NCBI GenBank assembly: GCA_037349315.1
Contig: JBAIAC010000164.1
Coordinates: forward strand, 62,001-126,000
Source: Chelydra serpentina
Lineage: Eukaryota; Chordata; Testudines; Chelydridae
Reading direction: 5' to 3'
DNA: 64,000 nt
The position numbers and the translations under genes are program-made. How positions within the stretch are numbered: the first letter of the stretch is position 1; each line of letters begins with the position of its first letter. The notes beneath the pieces were generated by a model that saw nothing but the letters and a program-made list of their open reading frames with translations, had not been told where the DNA came from and did not search any database. Of the stretch, positions 31,380 to 43,536 are shown in pieces.

Positions 31380-34300
31380 GTATTTTACCTCACCCCACAC
31401 CATGATAAAGTAGCCCAATGAAATGGAGAGCAGCAATTAGGCAAGATTGTGATTTTTTTAGAGGGAAACTTGAAAGTGAAGTATAGATGGCAAAAGGGAT
31501 CATAGAATCATAGAAGATTAGGATTGGAAGAGACCTCAGGAGGTCATCTGGTACAACCCCCTGCTCAAAGCAGGACCAACCCCAACTAAATCATCCCAGC
31601 CAGAGCTTTGTCAGGGATGGGTAATGGGATATAGATACTTTTGCCTCTAGCAATGGCTTGAATTGAGACCAGGTTGTTAGTGACCAGAAGTCATTAATTT
31701 CCTGAGTGTTTATTGACTTGTGTGGCAAAAGTTGATGGTAATTATCCATTTCCTAGCAGACAGAAGTGCACATGACAAAAATTGACACCACATTGGTACC
31801 CTTGCAGATAATCTCAGGAGAGAAAGAGTCGGGAGTCAATTTGTAATCTCCAATATGTGCTAGGGAAAATCCTTTCCAAAGAGGAATAATAGTAGTTAAT
31901 TTTCTCTTGCATAAGCAGCCTTTTGCCAGTTAGCCAAGGAGTCACTAGGGAGAGCAGGTGGTCTCTTTTTTTCCCCCCAGTGAGAGACTGCTGTTGGGAA
32001 GCCACAGTTGAAGTGAGGATGAAGGAAAGAGACTGATTATCGGTTAAGATTGGCTGAACAAGAAGCAGGACTGAGTGGACTTGTAGCTTCTGAAGTTTTA
32101 CATTGTTTTGGTTTTAAGTGCAGTTATGTAGGAAAAAAATCTACATTTGTAAATTGCACTTTCACCACAAAGAGATTGCACTACAGTATTTGTATGAGGT
32201 GAATTGAAAAATACTAGTTCTTTTGTTTATCATTTTTACAGTGCAAATATTTGTAATAAAAAATAATATACACTTTGATTTCAATTACAACACAGAATAC
32301 AATATATATGAAAATGTAGAAGAACATCCTAACTATTTAATACATTTCAATTGGTATTCTATTGTTTAACAGTGCATTAAAACGGATTTATCGCAATAAT
32401 TTTTTTTTAATCGCGATTAATTTTTTTGAGTTAAATGCATGAGTTAACTGCGATTAATTGACAGCCCTAATTTAAACTATGATGCATGCGGTTTATTCCC
32501 CTAGCCAAATTCTTTTGTTGCATTAACTGTTATAACTCTGGATATTTTTATTATCCATATAAACGTCTAGTCTCCTCTTTAATTTTACTAATTTCTTGAT
32601 CTCAACAGTATCCTGTGGCACTGAGTACACAGTCTAAATACATGCTGAGTGCAAAAGTGTGTCTAGGGGCTAGCGATTTGTGCCCTGAGTTATTATGTGG
32701 GACACCTGGGCAGTTCCCAGCCCCTGCTGCTCTCCGTGCTGTGCCAGCAATGTGCCTATGTTCTGAAGGGCGAGAAGCCTCGTATTGTTTAGCAGTTGCT
32801 CCTCTAGCCTAAAGAATAGCGATCACAATTCAGTGAAGTAACAATGGAGTAGGAAAATTGGATAGATCCTTGTGGTTGCAACAGGGGCATGGAGGACTAG
32901 GAGATGGAGAATGTTTCTGTTACTTCAATTTAAAGCTCACACTCTGGTTTGGAAATGTCTTTGTCACTGGCAATGTTTTCCTCCTTCAGAAAAAGTCTAG
33001 GCCAGTCCTGGAAGTCTCCAGCAGCAAGGCTTGTAAGCCATGTAAGATGCGGAGAGTGGAGGAGTTGGAGGGTTTATCAGATGACGTATATGTTGATTTC
33101 CAGGTTACTCAGGTATTTCATCTCTCCGTGTGCCATCCTGACATAACCCAGTGGAAAAGAAAATGCGGAGCAGCAAGAAGGGTGGGATTACTGTGATTTT
33201 CAAGAGGGAAATTTAAAATAAAGCATGGATAGAGGACTGGTAATGGGCTATAGGCCTTTTACCGCAAGATCATTAGTCTGAATCTGCCCAAGGTCCCTAG
33301 TAAACCAAAACTGTTACCATCTCTTGGGTGTTCAGTGGCCTGTGTGAAATGAGGTGGTGATTTTTGTCCAGTTTCTGGTGGACTGTGGAATTTCAGAACA
33401 ATACTTCCCTAATTGCAGCCTCAGGAGCAGGTGAAGGAGAGAGGAGATGATTTTACATTGAATCTCGGGTCTTGCTGCGTGGGAACCCAATTGAATTGCT
33501 ACACATGCAATCGCAGGTCTGCTTGAACTGGTCTTGATAGTGGGCAGGTGTCTATAAAATGAGGATATTATTCCACTGTTCAGATATTTGAGAGGTATTA
33601 ATGGGAAGTAGAAATTATTTTCAGTAGCAGAGAAGCAGTAAAACAAGCAGTAATAGCCTGAAACTAAACACAAACTCTCAAGATATTATAAGTAAAGGTC
33701 TGAGCAGTGTAAGACTTGAAAGCAGTGACTAATTCCATTCCCAAAGCTATCTGCAGTTGGGTATTTGGTGTCACTGAATTTTGTGCTGGCAAGGTAGGTT
33801 GTCTGCGTGAGTTCTTCCATATTCCATTCTCTTTTCATCCCATTTTTCCTCTCTCTTCCTTTAATCTTTATTATGATTGATGCAACACCAGGAAATTAAA
33901 GACAACGATTACCATCCAACACTATATAAAAAAGAAATGAAGCAGCTCCTGAAACCATATGCAGCACACGTGCTTTGGCAAAAGCCTTTGAACTCACGTA
34001 CGTTGTTAAACACTGAAACCAAGGACAGGGGGCCTAGAAACCGAGTCATCTTATTCTCACTATTGTTAGCTGTGTATGTTCATGCTCTTCATTGTATTGT
34101 GTGCGGTGTCAGATCACCCTAAGCTTTCTGAAGTGGAAGTTTGCCTAGAGGAGTTCCTTTCATTTGACAGTTCCCTCTTCGCAAGGACAGCTGATACAGA
34201 AAGGCTCTAGCTGTGTAACCTCTCTTATGGAGGCAAGATAATACAGATGGTGAAGCATTAGCTTTTCCCAGCGGTTGAATTGGGCCAGTTTATAGCACCT

Positions 34301-37300
34301 TGACTGGCCATTACTTTTTCTTGGAAGCTGCCTTCACAAAATTCAAGTAATTAAGAAAGTAATTAAGTCTCTAGCCCTTACGGTTGAAAAGTGAACCTTT
34401 AGAATGTGAACTGAATGTAAATCAATTCTGTGGTCTCGTTCTGAGTGTATAGACATCATGAGACAATAGGTCTGAGAGATGAGAACTGCCCCTAGTCTTC
34501 TCAAGGCGGTATTGAACCTGAAGCATAATAGTGATATTCTAAATGTCAAGAGTCTTAACTAGTTCACATTGATCAGCACATCCAAGAAATAAGAGGGCGG
34601 ATCAAATTATTAAGATCTGCGCAATGTACATATGGGCATTATACTGGGACAGAACTTGGGTTATGGATGGAGTTTGGAAGAGTACCACACTTTATTTTGT
34701 CCCAGTTCAGCCCTTGTCTTTTCCCTCCTAGGGAATCTGGATTTAAATCCTGGTGCAGGCCAAGTGAAAATGAATTTGATGGGCATTTGTTCACAGCCCT
34801 TATCTTCTAAACAGTTTATGCTACAGTCTATGCCAGGCGTGGGCAAACTTTTTGGCCCGAGGTCCACATCGGGATTGCAAAATTGTATGGAGGGCCGGGT
34901 AGGGAAGGCTGTGCCTCCCTAAACAGCCTGGCCCTGCCCCCTATCCGACCCCCACCCACTTCCCGCCCCCCTCAGAACCGCCGACCCATCCAACCCCCCC
35001 TGCTCCTTGTCCCCTGACCGACCCCTCCAGAGACGCCCAGCCCCTAACCACCCCCCCGGGGCCCCACCCCCTATCTAAGCTCCCCTGCTCCTTGTCCCCT
35101 GACCACCCCCTTCTGAGACCCAACCACCCTAACTGCCCCCCCAGGGCCTCCCCCAACCCCCGCCTGCTCCCTGTCCCCTGACTGCCCTGACCCCTATCCA
35201 CACCCCCGCCCCCTGACAGACCCCTGGGACTCCCAAGCCTATCCAACCCCCCGTTCCCCATCCCATGACCGTCCCCCAAGACCCTCCTCCCCATCCCACC
35301 GCCCCCTGTCTCCTGACTGCCCCCCGGGACTCTCTGCCCCTTATCCAACCCCCCGGCCCTGGCCCCCTTACCACAGCCGCGCGGCCCGCCGGAGCTAGAC
35401 ACGAGGCCCCTCAGGAGCGCGCTGCCCCGCCACCTCACCATGCCGCTCAGAGCGGCAGGAGCTCGCAGCCCCGCTGCTGCAGCGCTGCCCAGGAGCGGCA
35501 GGCCAGAGCGCTGGCAGCGTGGCGCGCTGAGGCTGCGGGGGAGAGGAGGGGAGAGCCTCCCCAGCCGGGAGCTCAGGGGCCAGGCAGGACGGGCCCGCGG
35601 GCCGTATGTGGCTCACGGGCCGTAGTTTGCCCACCCCGGTCTATGCTAAAAAGATGCCTAATACTTGAACAGCAGATCTTATTACAGGTCATGGCTGAGG
35701 TGCGTTAACCCAAGTGACATAGAGAAACCTGCACAGCCCATGCTCACACGGTGACTGGCTTTGCTGGTACAGTGACTCCCAGACTGAGGCTTGTGTCTAG
35801 AGCTGTTATGTAACTACTGCAGCGAACACACTGGTGTGTTGTTCAAGCAGCCTTCTGTCCCTTCAGTCCTGCTACCCCTCTAAATTAAGGGGAATCTGCT
35901 AGCAGTGTTCCTAGGGAAGGAACTTCAAGAGGAATTAACCCCCGAAGGGCAGGATCTGTATAGTGTGAACTGATCACTCTACTTCTAGCAGTATGCTAAT
36001 GCTGAGAAAGGTCATCAAATGTTATGAGAGTGTTCAGGTGGCATTATACACGAAAAGTGACTGTCGGTCTCACAGCTCCAAAGCAGATGTGCTCAGTTTA
36101 CAAGTGAAGAGGTGATTTTTCTAATGGATGGAATCTCTACTTAGAGTCTGAAAATCAAGCTGGGTTCCTGCTGCCTCTCGGTTTCTCTCCAATATTAAAA
36201 ATTCTGCAATCGAAATTGATCCTGTCGATGATACACGAGGTGGCCGAGAACCCAGCTTGCTCTCCGGCTGTATGGGCTGTTCAGAGGAAATGTGAATAAA
36301 AATGGGTTTGGAGCCCAGTTGTGCAGCCCTTACTCACAATGAGTAGTACTCAGGCCAGGGGTCCCACTGGGCTCGGTGTGACTAGTGGTTTATAAGGACT
36401 ATGCAAAGTGAGTGGGATTTGTGGGCCCAGGCCCTTTGTGAATAACGGCAGCAGACTTGACTCAGACACTTGCTGTCTTATCAGCATGCAGCACAAAAAT
36501 GAAGTTGTTCCCTTTATTGGATCGTCAGTAGGAAAGCAGTTACCACAGGGAGATGTGGTGTTCCCTGTAATGTCCCACCTTTGTTGGTAGCATTTCTGCC
36601 ATTAGCAGGAAAGACCTTGCTTTTACTCTGACTGATGTGTAGGTGATCTTTGTTCTATTTATAACTATCGCCCAGGTAGCAGGTGAGCAGCAGTGTTGTC
36701 CTAGCATACACAACCTCGGCTCGTTATAAATAGATTAGACCTTAATTCTAAAAAGATAAAGCAGTGCTGCTACTGGGACAGATTAAATAATGTCGCGGAG
36801 AATTTTCCAGCGTATACAAAGGGAAGGAACGAAGCTGGGAAGCCGTAACTTAATTCAAGTGGCCAAAGCTTTGCAGTAATCTGTCAGTTCAGTTGTCACG
36901 CAAATAGGGTAAAGTCTTCACTCCAGCCACATGGCCTTCACCCCTTGCATTTCGATTTGTTAGTGTAATTATGACACACACAGTATTGTGGCAGTGCAGA
37001 ATATTTCTAGCAGTGCAGTATATACCCTATTACAAGATATATTTGATGCTCGTTTTAATACATTACAAGAATATGCTCCCGGTTGTAGTGATTTGTATGA
37101 TAGGTGGATGGGCTTTTCTTAAAGGGCTGGAGGAATATTAAAGGGTCTGTATTCAGCTGTAAATCCATTCTGTGTTTTGGCACAACCCTCTTTGAACTAA
37201 ATGGGTGTAATGTGGGAATCCCCTTTTGTATGGAATTTTAATCATCATTATAATTTAGGAATCTGAATATTTTCTGCCTCTTGCCAAGCCCTCTTCTCCT

Positions 37301-40300
37301 TTGCGTGAAAGTCTTAGTTTAAACAGTAAACCAACCACTTCACCTCTGATGCCTGTGCCTTTACTTGCCAGATATGTCAAGAGAAAAATATCTCCAGGGC
37401 AGTGGTTCTCAATCTATTTGTCATTGTTGGCCGCATCCAATATTACCTATATGGCCCTGCGGCTGTCACATGGGCCACAGCTGTGTGCTGATTGGGCTGC
37501 AAGTGGCCAACAGGCTGCAGGTTGAGAACCATTGCTCCAGGGTAACCCCATTCTGTTTTGATTTTAATATCTCATCAATAGGCTTTGGAAGCCAAGATGC
37601 AGGAGTGGAGATGGGCTATGGAAGCTAAGATGCAAGAAGTGAAGCAGTTAAAACAATAATCTAATATAAATAGCAATTAGAATAATAATTCATAAGTAAT
37701 ATGGTTTAGTTATACAAGTGATGATGCTAAATCCTTTTATGTTTATGGCAGATGCATATACTAAATAGCCTTCATACTCAGTGCCAAAATATCTTCTTAC
37801 ATTAGACTATGTGCTGCTAGCTAGAAGGCAGTATTGTTTGCATTGGCATTATTTAGCTATTTGAAATTCAGAGACACTGCATTCATGGAAGTGGTTTCAG
37901 ACAAAAACTTGGAATTCTCCCATTGTGTTCAATTGATACAATTTTTTAAAAAAGAATTGGACTTTGTATTGGCTGCTGAAATTCAAAAAATTGCTTCACA
38001 AATCTGTCAGAACAAAAGCTTCACCTCCTGCTCCCTATCCAAAGGGGGTTCAGCATTGATCTTTATGGATTCCCCCTGCCAGTACCACAGGGAGAGTGTC
38101 TGAGATTTTAGGGCGTCTCTTTTGTTTTAAGATTACAGTAATGAAAAGAAGAGGAGGGCTAGGAGACCGGCCGCTAAAGAAGCTTCAGCTTCTGTTCATA
38201 ATTTGCAGCTGTCCGAAGAACAAAGTCGAATTAAGGTCATTGACTCATTGCGTGGGATGCTAAAGAAACGGTAAAGTGGCTTATGCATGATAGTGGCAGA
38301 GAAAAGGCTGGGGACATCTTATATGAAAGTCACATGCAGTTATTGAGTAAAGTCTTGTGTTTGATGCTGTTTCTCATAAATGCCAGGGCAATGGAAACGT
38401 CCTTGTAGATTTGATTATTGTTATGCAGTAGCAGAACATCTCTTAAAACATGCAGCTCTGAGATGTAATAGTCTTGTTTCCCATAGGGAATGGATCCATT
38501 TTAAGAGGAGGGCCGCAGTTTTCTTAACTTAAACTCCTATGGAGCCCTGCATCACAGTCACCATTCTTCTGTGTGGAAAATTGGGTGGAACTCCCTTCAG
38601 AGTCCATCTGTGCAATTCCTTAATCAATCAGAAGGGCGGCTGTTGAGTGATGTGAAAGTCCTCCTATCACCTGTGGTGAATGTGCTACTTCTATGGCACA
38701 ATCAGCCCTTGCTGATTTTAGGAGCAAGGGAGCTGGGTTTTTTAAATGTGGCCCTTTAAGGGGTTTCAACTTTTATTGTTTACCTAGAACATTCCATGTC
38801 ATGTATGATATTGAAAGTCATTCGCATACCAGAATTATTTATTGCAATAGATTGCTCCATTTGTCATCTCACTCTTTGCTACTGTTCATGTTTAATTCAT
38901 TTGGCAGGCTTTGCCCTTTATCAGGTAATCATGTGAGAAGGTTTTGCTAGTACACAGAAAATTGGATCCGGGTGGTGAGTCAATTCAGTACATTTCAACA
39001 ACTGGAGAGCCAGCTTCATATCCTTATTAGGTCAGAAGTGAAAATGAAATTGATGGGTTTCATCCTAGGGCCTCAATCTCCACTGTCTTGCGTAGTCACT
39101 TGCACTCACTTTGCCTAGATGTAAAGGCCTACATAAGGTGAAGGTAGTGGAGACTCAGGCCCTCGGTCCTTATTTCTCCACTTTACAAAACTGTCACATG
39201 ATTCTCAGCCTTTGTTAAGCGGTCTGGTCCAAAACTCATTGAAGTCAATGGAAAGTCTCCTATTGAGTTTAGCAGGCTTTGTCTGAGGCCCAAGAATTCT
39301 AGGTCTGGAATAGCAGGTCGTACTGTGGTCATAAGGCAGGGTGTCTATGCCAGCCAGAGGAGTAGAATAGCAAGGATGCTGCACAGGAGAATTGCAGAGC
39401 TGTGTAGGCCCTGGGCTACACTAGAGGAGGGGGTCGACCTACGATACGTAACTTCAGCTACGTGAATAGCGTAGCTGAAGTTGGCGTATCGTAGATCGAC
39501 TTACTTGGCCGTGAGGACGGCGGCAAGTCGATTGCTGTCGCTCCCCCATCGACTCCGCCTCTGCCTTTCACGGAGGTGGATTTCCGGAGTCGACGGGAAG
39601 CGCATTCGGGGATCGATTTATCGCATCTAGACGAGACGCGATAAATCGATCCCCGATAGATCGATTGCTCCCCGCCGATCCGGCGGGTAGTGAAGACAAG
39701 CCCTAGGGGAAGCTTGCACGGTGTGTGCCCACTGTAGGCACTGCTATTTATCCTCTTTTAGGAGCACTACATTTATCCATGAAGTTTAAAACCAGAATAT
39801 GATCTAGTAAATGCTTGACTTTTTACCAGCTTGTTCTTTGGTTAGAGTTGGTTAGATGCTATCATGCTGGAATTCAAGTTATAACAATGTATTTGAAGAA
39901 GTGAGAAGCTCAGAGAAGTGTACAGACGTTAGGAGGGGCCCCAAGTTTAAATGTAATTTACCGTATGGGGACAGGGAAACATTCCCTTAGGATGTGGGCT
40001 GGAGCACATCTCTGTGCCCCCCCCCCCCCTTCTGGCAACCCCTCTGAAGGTGACGTGAGCATAAACAAGACATGCTACAGGCTTTCTGACATAGCAGCAC
40101 AGTTGGAACAAGCTATTTCCCAATACAAGGGGATCTCTTTGAGATGCTGGAAGGTTAAGTTTCTAAAAGACCCTGGTTTCTGACTGCTTCCTGTTTGGTG
40201 GAGGATTCTCAGGCTCATTTATTTGGGATTTTAATTGAAAGGAGCCATGTACATTTATAAATTGGCTCCGGTGTAGAAGGCAGATCTTACATCTCCATCT

Positions 40301-42438
40301 GTGGATCTTGCTTGTTGTGTTCCAGATTGGAGGAGTCTCCTGATCTGGATGTCCATGAAGATACGATATTGAGATTAGCAAACAATGTGGAGAAGGAAAT
40401 ATTCAACCTCTTTCTTTGTGTTGACCAACGATACAAAAACAAGTACCGCAGTCTCCTCTTTAACCTGAAAGCTCCAAAAAATAAGGTAAGAGACTGAGAA
40501 AATCTGCCTAACTTTCTCCATTACCTTGGTAAGAGGGCATGTCTTTAAACCTGTGGCTATATAGAGCACCAGCCTAGAAAGAGACTGTCCAACGTTACAG
40601 TCTCATTCATTTCACTGATGGAGGGAGACTGTGCGAGTGCACAGTCAGGCATCCCCGTCTTTGCCCACACGTGATCATTTGGGGTCTTATCCAGGGTTCT
40701 AAGACACTGCTTAAGCTTTCATTACTGGTGGCACTTGCCATGCCTACCATCCATCAGCTGTCGTCCTTTGTAAGTGTGTGGAGACATTTGGTCAGCACCA
40801 AACACCTGAGTATCTTTATCTTGTGTGTAGCACCTAACATCAGGCCTGCATTGGTACAGTAGCTGGCATGTGAAGCGGATGGATGGATGGAGAAGTCCAA
40901 ATTCCTATATAAATGTTGTTGCCAAACCTAGGCTCTCCAGGCATGGCACAGACAGCCCAGTCCAGACCTGCTGAGAGTTAACATTAATTGCCTGAGTACT
41001 GTGATCATGTCTTTGAAATGTACAGTTAGTGGGAGAAAGAAAGAGATCGATCTTTGGAAGCAGAGTGGCTGTGCATGTCCCTTGTGGTCATTGTTCTTCC
41101 AAGGGCTGCTTATCCTTCTTTTGTTCTTTCAGCTCCTCTTCCACCAGGTGGTTCTTGGAGAGGTTTCCCCCCAGTGTCTTGTTCAAATGAATTCACTGGA
41201 GATGGCACCAAAGGAGTGGGCAGAGTGGAGAGCTAAGGAGAGCAAACATGTAAGTCATCCCAGTGCAGCTGAGAGAGGGATAAATACAGTGTCGTCCCCC
41301 ATTCCCAAAGGCCTCTTTGTGATGCTGTTGCTGGACCTTGTTCTTGTGTTGAAGATACAGAGGTGATCTAAACCAAAGTAATTACAGTATGAAAATGGCA
41401 CCCTTTATTGCTTAAGGGGTCTGAGTATTTGAATGTATTTGAATTTAGATCTTTAAAAATAGGGAGAAGGGTTAGCTAATAGGCTTAGTGCTTTAATTGC
41501 ACCTTTGCTTTGCCTCTTCCTGATTGGTTTATATTTTGGAGACTTCTAAAACTTTTATAAAACAAAACTTAGAAAAGGGTGAACACTCTTTCCTTACCAG
41601 TACAATAGGAAGGAGAGGCAATTGGCTTCCTTGCCTCCCTCTTTCTATGACACTGTGGGGCTTATGTTTACAAAGCAATGATTTTCCCCTCTTAATAGAG
41701 GAGTACTTAACAGTATCATGCTTTTGCCTTTCCTGATGCAGATTAGATGGCTGAATGTATTGAGAATGGGATAGGCAAGGGGACCCAGAGCTTTTTGCCT
41801 CTACATCACTAGTTGAAATGCAGCTCAGGCTGGTATTGACTGAGAGTTGTTAAATCAGACAGCTGTTTGGTTGCCTGCAGGAGATGAATCTGATGGTCTC
41901 TGTCCTGTTCCTAATGGGCAGGGGACCGCATCACAAACACTAGCATCGTTACTGATACTAAATAGCAGCCTTGTTGACCAGTCTCTGCATGGAAGCCAAG
42001 AACTGAACTGTCCGTGGATAGTGAATTTCCTTCTCAGCCTTGGGATGGTCTCCAAGTCAGGTTTGATATACATTATTGGGGGAGGCACATACTGCTGCTG
42101 TATTTATCTTGTGGATAGCTAGAATTCCTTGCTGTTGTTTCACTAAGAGAAGGACTTTACCTTTCAAACCCCTTCTCTTTAAATCCACAGTTTGCATTTC
42201 CAATTTGGCTTTTGCCTATGTTGATTTATTACGACATTTGTTTTCTTGAGTGAGTCCTTGTCCAAGAGATGTCTACTTGGGTCTCTGTGTACTACAATGT
42301 GATTTTTTCCAGGTGCTAGAGGTGATAGAGAAACAGGAGCGAGAACCACCAAGGTGTTGCCCCACAAAACTGACCCACAAAGGAGAAATAGAGGTACACA
42401 GGGAGGTGGATGAGGACTTTACTTTGGAAGACCTATAT
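31248..42438 (+). CDS. SPOCD1: SPOCD1-like gene (TFIIS central domain), partial exon model
   Basis: Seven exons on plus join with consistent phases: 31248-31379, 32990-33112, 37259-37398, 38139-38270, 40326-40485, 41133-41249, 42313-42438. All but the third have a GT donor. Exons 4-6 encode a TFIIS central domain (IDSLRGMLKKR, NNVEKEIFNLF, NKYRSLLFNLK, EMAPKEWAEWR) and exon 7 encodes KLTHKGEIEV...FTLEDLY. The PHF3, DIDO1 and SPOCD1 family shares this domain. No PHD finger is seen in 7 kb upstream, which favours SPOCD1 over PHF3 or DIDO1; the assignment is inference. In mammals SPOCD1 is nuclear and acts in piRNA-directed DNA methylation in male germ cells. The first exons and the SPOC domain are not found in the window. 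Exon 3 is broken by a MITE at its donor. Confidence 0.6.
31501..31616 (-). mobile_element. CR1 LINE 3' end, reverse orientation
   Basis: CATAGAATCATAGAAGATTA followed by GGTCATCTGGTACAACCCC and CCAACCCCAACTAAATCATC is the reverse complement of the CR1 tail. It is strongly 5'-truncated and lies in the intron between the duplicated exons. Confidence 0.9.
32100..32470. mobile_element. AT-rich DNA-transposon fragment
   Basis: The right part (TTTAATCGCGATTAATTTTT, AACTGCGATTAATTGACAGC) matches a repeat I know from sauropsid genomes, with short inverted ATTAATCGC motifs. There is no coding sequence and the left limit is uncertain. Confidence 0.45.
32990..33112 (+). CDS. SPOCD1: SPOCD1-like exon B, paralogue of exon A
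   Basis: 41 codons, phase 0 to 0, between TTTTCCTCCTTCAG and GTATTT. It reads SSSKACKPCKMRRVEELEGL near its middle. Similarity to the exon at 31248 continues into the following intron (for example GGTAATGGGATATAG versus GGTAATGGGCTATAG). Confidence 0.5.
34834..35638. mobile_element. Non-autonomous hAT transposon with 8-bp TSD
   Basis: Terminal inverted repeats CAGGCGTGGGCAAACTTTTT and (right end, reversed) CGGGGTGGGCAAACTACGG bound an 805-bp element. GTCTATGC is repeated exactly on both sides (34826-34833 and 35639-35646), the 8-bp duplication of hAT elements. The interior is C-rich simple sequence related to 5620-6110. There is no transposase. Confidence 0.9.
37259..37398 (+). CDS. SPOCD1: SPOCD1-like exon, interrupted at its donor by a MITE
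   Basis: From the acceptor ATAATTTAG the frame reads ESEYFLPLAKPSSPLRESLS and on through PVPLLARYVKRKISPG. It ends after two bases of a codon (phase 2), which fits the next exon at 38139. The ancestral donor CTCCAGG|GTAACC is now separated: a 135-bp MITE with 8-bp target duplication sits exactly there. At the old boundary the sequence now reads CCAGG|GCAGTG. Exon status rests on phase and splice context, not on homology. Confidence 0.4.
37400..37534. mobile_element. 135-bp hAT MITE with perfect 8-bp TSD
   Basis: The ends CAGTGGTTCTCAATCT and (reversed) CAATGGTTCTCAACCT match at 14 of 16 positions. CTCCAGGG is duplicated at 37392-37399 and 37535-37542. Confidence 0.92.
38139..38270 (+). CDS. 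SPOCD1: SPOCD1-like exon, start of TFIIS central domain
   Basis: Between TTAAGATTACAG and GTAAAG. After one base finishing the previous codon it encodes NEKKRRARRPAAKEAS, a basic stretch, then LSEEQSRIKVIDSLRGMLKK, the first helix of the domain. It ends in phase 2, matching the next exon. Confidence 0.65.
39408..39706. mobile_element. hAT-type MITE rich in palindromes
   Basis: The ends CTGGGCTACACTAG and TAGTGAAGACAAGCCCTA are related to the CAGGGCTTGTCTACAC family. Inside are CTTCAGCTACG/CGTAGCTGAAG and a perfect 18-bp inverted repeat (39607-39624 with 39638-39655). There is no coding sequence. Confidence 0.7.
40326..40485 (+). CDS. SPOCD1: SPOCD1-like exon, core of TFIIS central domain
   Basis: Between TTGTGTTCCAG and GTAAGA. 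It encodes TILRLANNVEKEIFNLFLCV and then DQRYKNKYRSLLFNLKAPKN, the most conserved block of the TFIIS central domain shared by PHF3, DIDO1, SPOCD1 and TFIIS itself. It enters with one base and leaves at phase 0. Confidence 0.85.
41133..41249 (+). CDS. SPOCD1: SPOCD1-like exon, end of TFIIS central domain
   Basis: 39 codons, phase 0, between TTGTTCTTTCAG and GTAAGT. It encodes LLFHQVVLGEVSPQCLVQMN followed by SLEMAPKEWAEWRAKESKH, matching the family pattern of a V-x-x-G-E-V-S-P motif and an E-W-R helix. Confidence 0.85.
42313..42438 (+). CDS. SPOCD1: SPOCD1-like exon after the TFIIS domain
   Basis: 42 codons, phase 0, between GATTTTTTCCAG and GTGAGT. It encodes VLEVIEKQEREPPRCCPTKL then THKGEIEVHREVDEDFTLED. 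The IEKxxRE...TKLTHKGE motif follows the TFIIS domain in PHF3, DIDO1 and SPOCD1. If the donor is not used, the frame stops at 42490-42492 and an AATAAA lies at 42660-42665, giving a possible short 3' end. Confidence 0.8.
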
Positions 42439-42749
42439 GTGAGTAGGTGTCCATGTTTGACCAAGCAGACTCAACAAGGGTCTTTTATGTGAAGGTATGA
42501 GAAAAGATTCAAGGGAAATATCTAGGTGCTTAAAACCAGCTGGTGTCCGAATCTTAGTGCAGATGAGTTTCTGAGCAGTGGCTCATGGGCGTGGAGGGCC
42601 AGTTGGTGTGGGGGCTTGATGCAAAGGCTTCTATCTCTGCAGTGTTCAGTTCAAATCTCAATAAAGTCACAATGAAAACAAGTTTGATGATTTTGTTCTT
42701 GGCCAGAATGAGCATTTGCCTGCTGAAAATGTACTGTGCAGTCTATGGG

Positions 42750-43312
42750 GAGTAATCAAGAGAAGGATCACAGGCCCTGGTTCTCATGGGTGACTTTAAT
42801 CACCCCGATATCTGCTGGGAGAGCAATACAGCGGTCCACAGACAATCCAGGAAGTTTTTGGAAAGTGTAGGGGACAATTTCCTGGTGCAAGTGCTGGAGG
42901 AACCAACTAGGGGAAAAGCTCTTCTTGACCTGCTGCTCACAAACAGGGAAGAAATAGTAGAGGAAGCAATAGTGGATGGGAACCTGGGAGGCAGTGACCA
43001 TGAGATGGTCGAGTTCAGGATCCTGACACAAGGAAGAAAGGAGAGCAGTAGAATACAGAGCCTGGACTTCAGAAAAGCAGACTTTGACTCCCTCAGGGAA
43101 CTGATGGGCAAGGTCCCCTGGGAGAATAACATGAGGGGGAAAGGAGTCGAGGAAAGCTGGCTGTATTTTAAAGAAACCTTATTGAGGTTGCAGGAACAAA
43201 CCATCCCGATGTGTAGAAAGACAAGTAAATATGGCAGGCGACCAGCTTGGCTTAACAGTGAAATCCTTGCTCGTCTTAACCACAAAAAAGCAGCTTACAA
43301 GAAGTGCCCACC
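42750..43312 (+). pseudogene. CR1 LINE endonuclease-domain fragment
   Basis: An open frame of 176 codons from 42786 reads [13 protein letters not shown], then [16 protein letters not shown] and [10 protein letters not shown]. The GDFN and SDH motifs are conserved active-site parts of APE-type LINE endonuclease, which cuts the target before reverse transcription. No reverse transcriptase follows; the copy is truncated on both sides. The frame is unbroken, so insertion is fairly recent. Confidence 0.85.
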
Positions 43313-43505
43313 CTGACTCCTGCACACACACCCCCACATCCCCACCTGCAGCCCTCGCACCAAACAGGAGCAGCCCCAGGCCTGTCTCTTGCCTCAGGGA
43401 ATCCCGGCCATGCTGCCCCAGCTGACGGACCCCAGAGCCACGCGAGTCAATGGCAGGGCGAGTTGGGGCTGCGTAACCCGCCTACCCGGGGCTGGAGCTG
43501 GCCGC

Positions 43506-43536
43506 GGTGTGTGTGTGTGTGTGTGGGGGGGGGGCC
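43506..43536 (+). repeat. (GT)n followed by a G run
   Basis: A GT dinucleotide run runs directly into about ten G. Confidence 0.85.

Noticed and set aside
33889..33997. Possible exon (EIKDNDYHPTLYKKEMKQLL) of the SPOCD1-like gene
   Set aside because: The acceptor is weak, and the only donor (GTACGT) gives a phase that does not fit the exon at 37259.
37582..37660. Coil-like frame ALEAKMQEWRWAMEAKMQE
   Set aside because: It ends at a stop with no clear donor, and including it would break the phase between 37398 and 38139.
31248..42438. Reading the TFIIS-domain gene as DIDO1 or PHF3
   Set aside because: Both have a PHD finger encoded upstream of the TFIIS domain; none is seen in 7 kb upstream. 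This is not excluded if that exon lies farther away.
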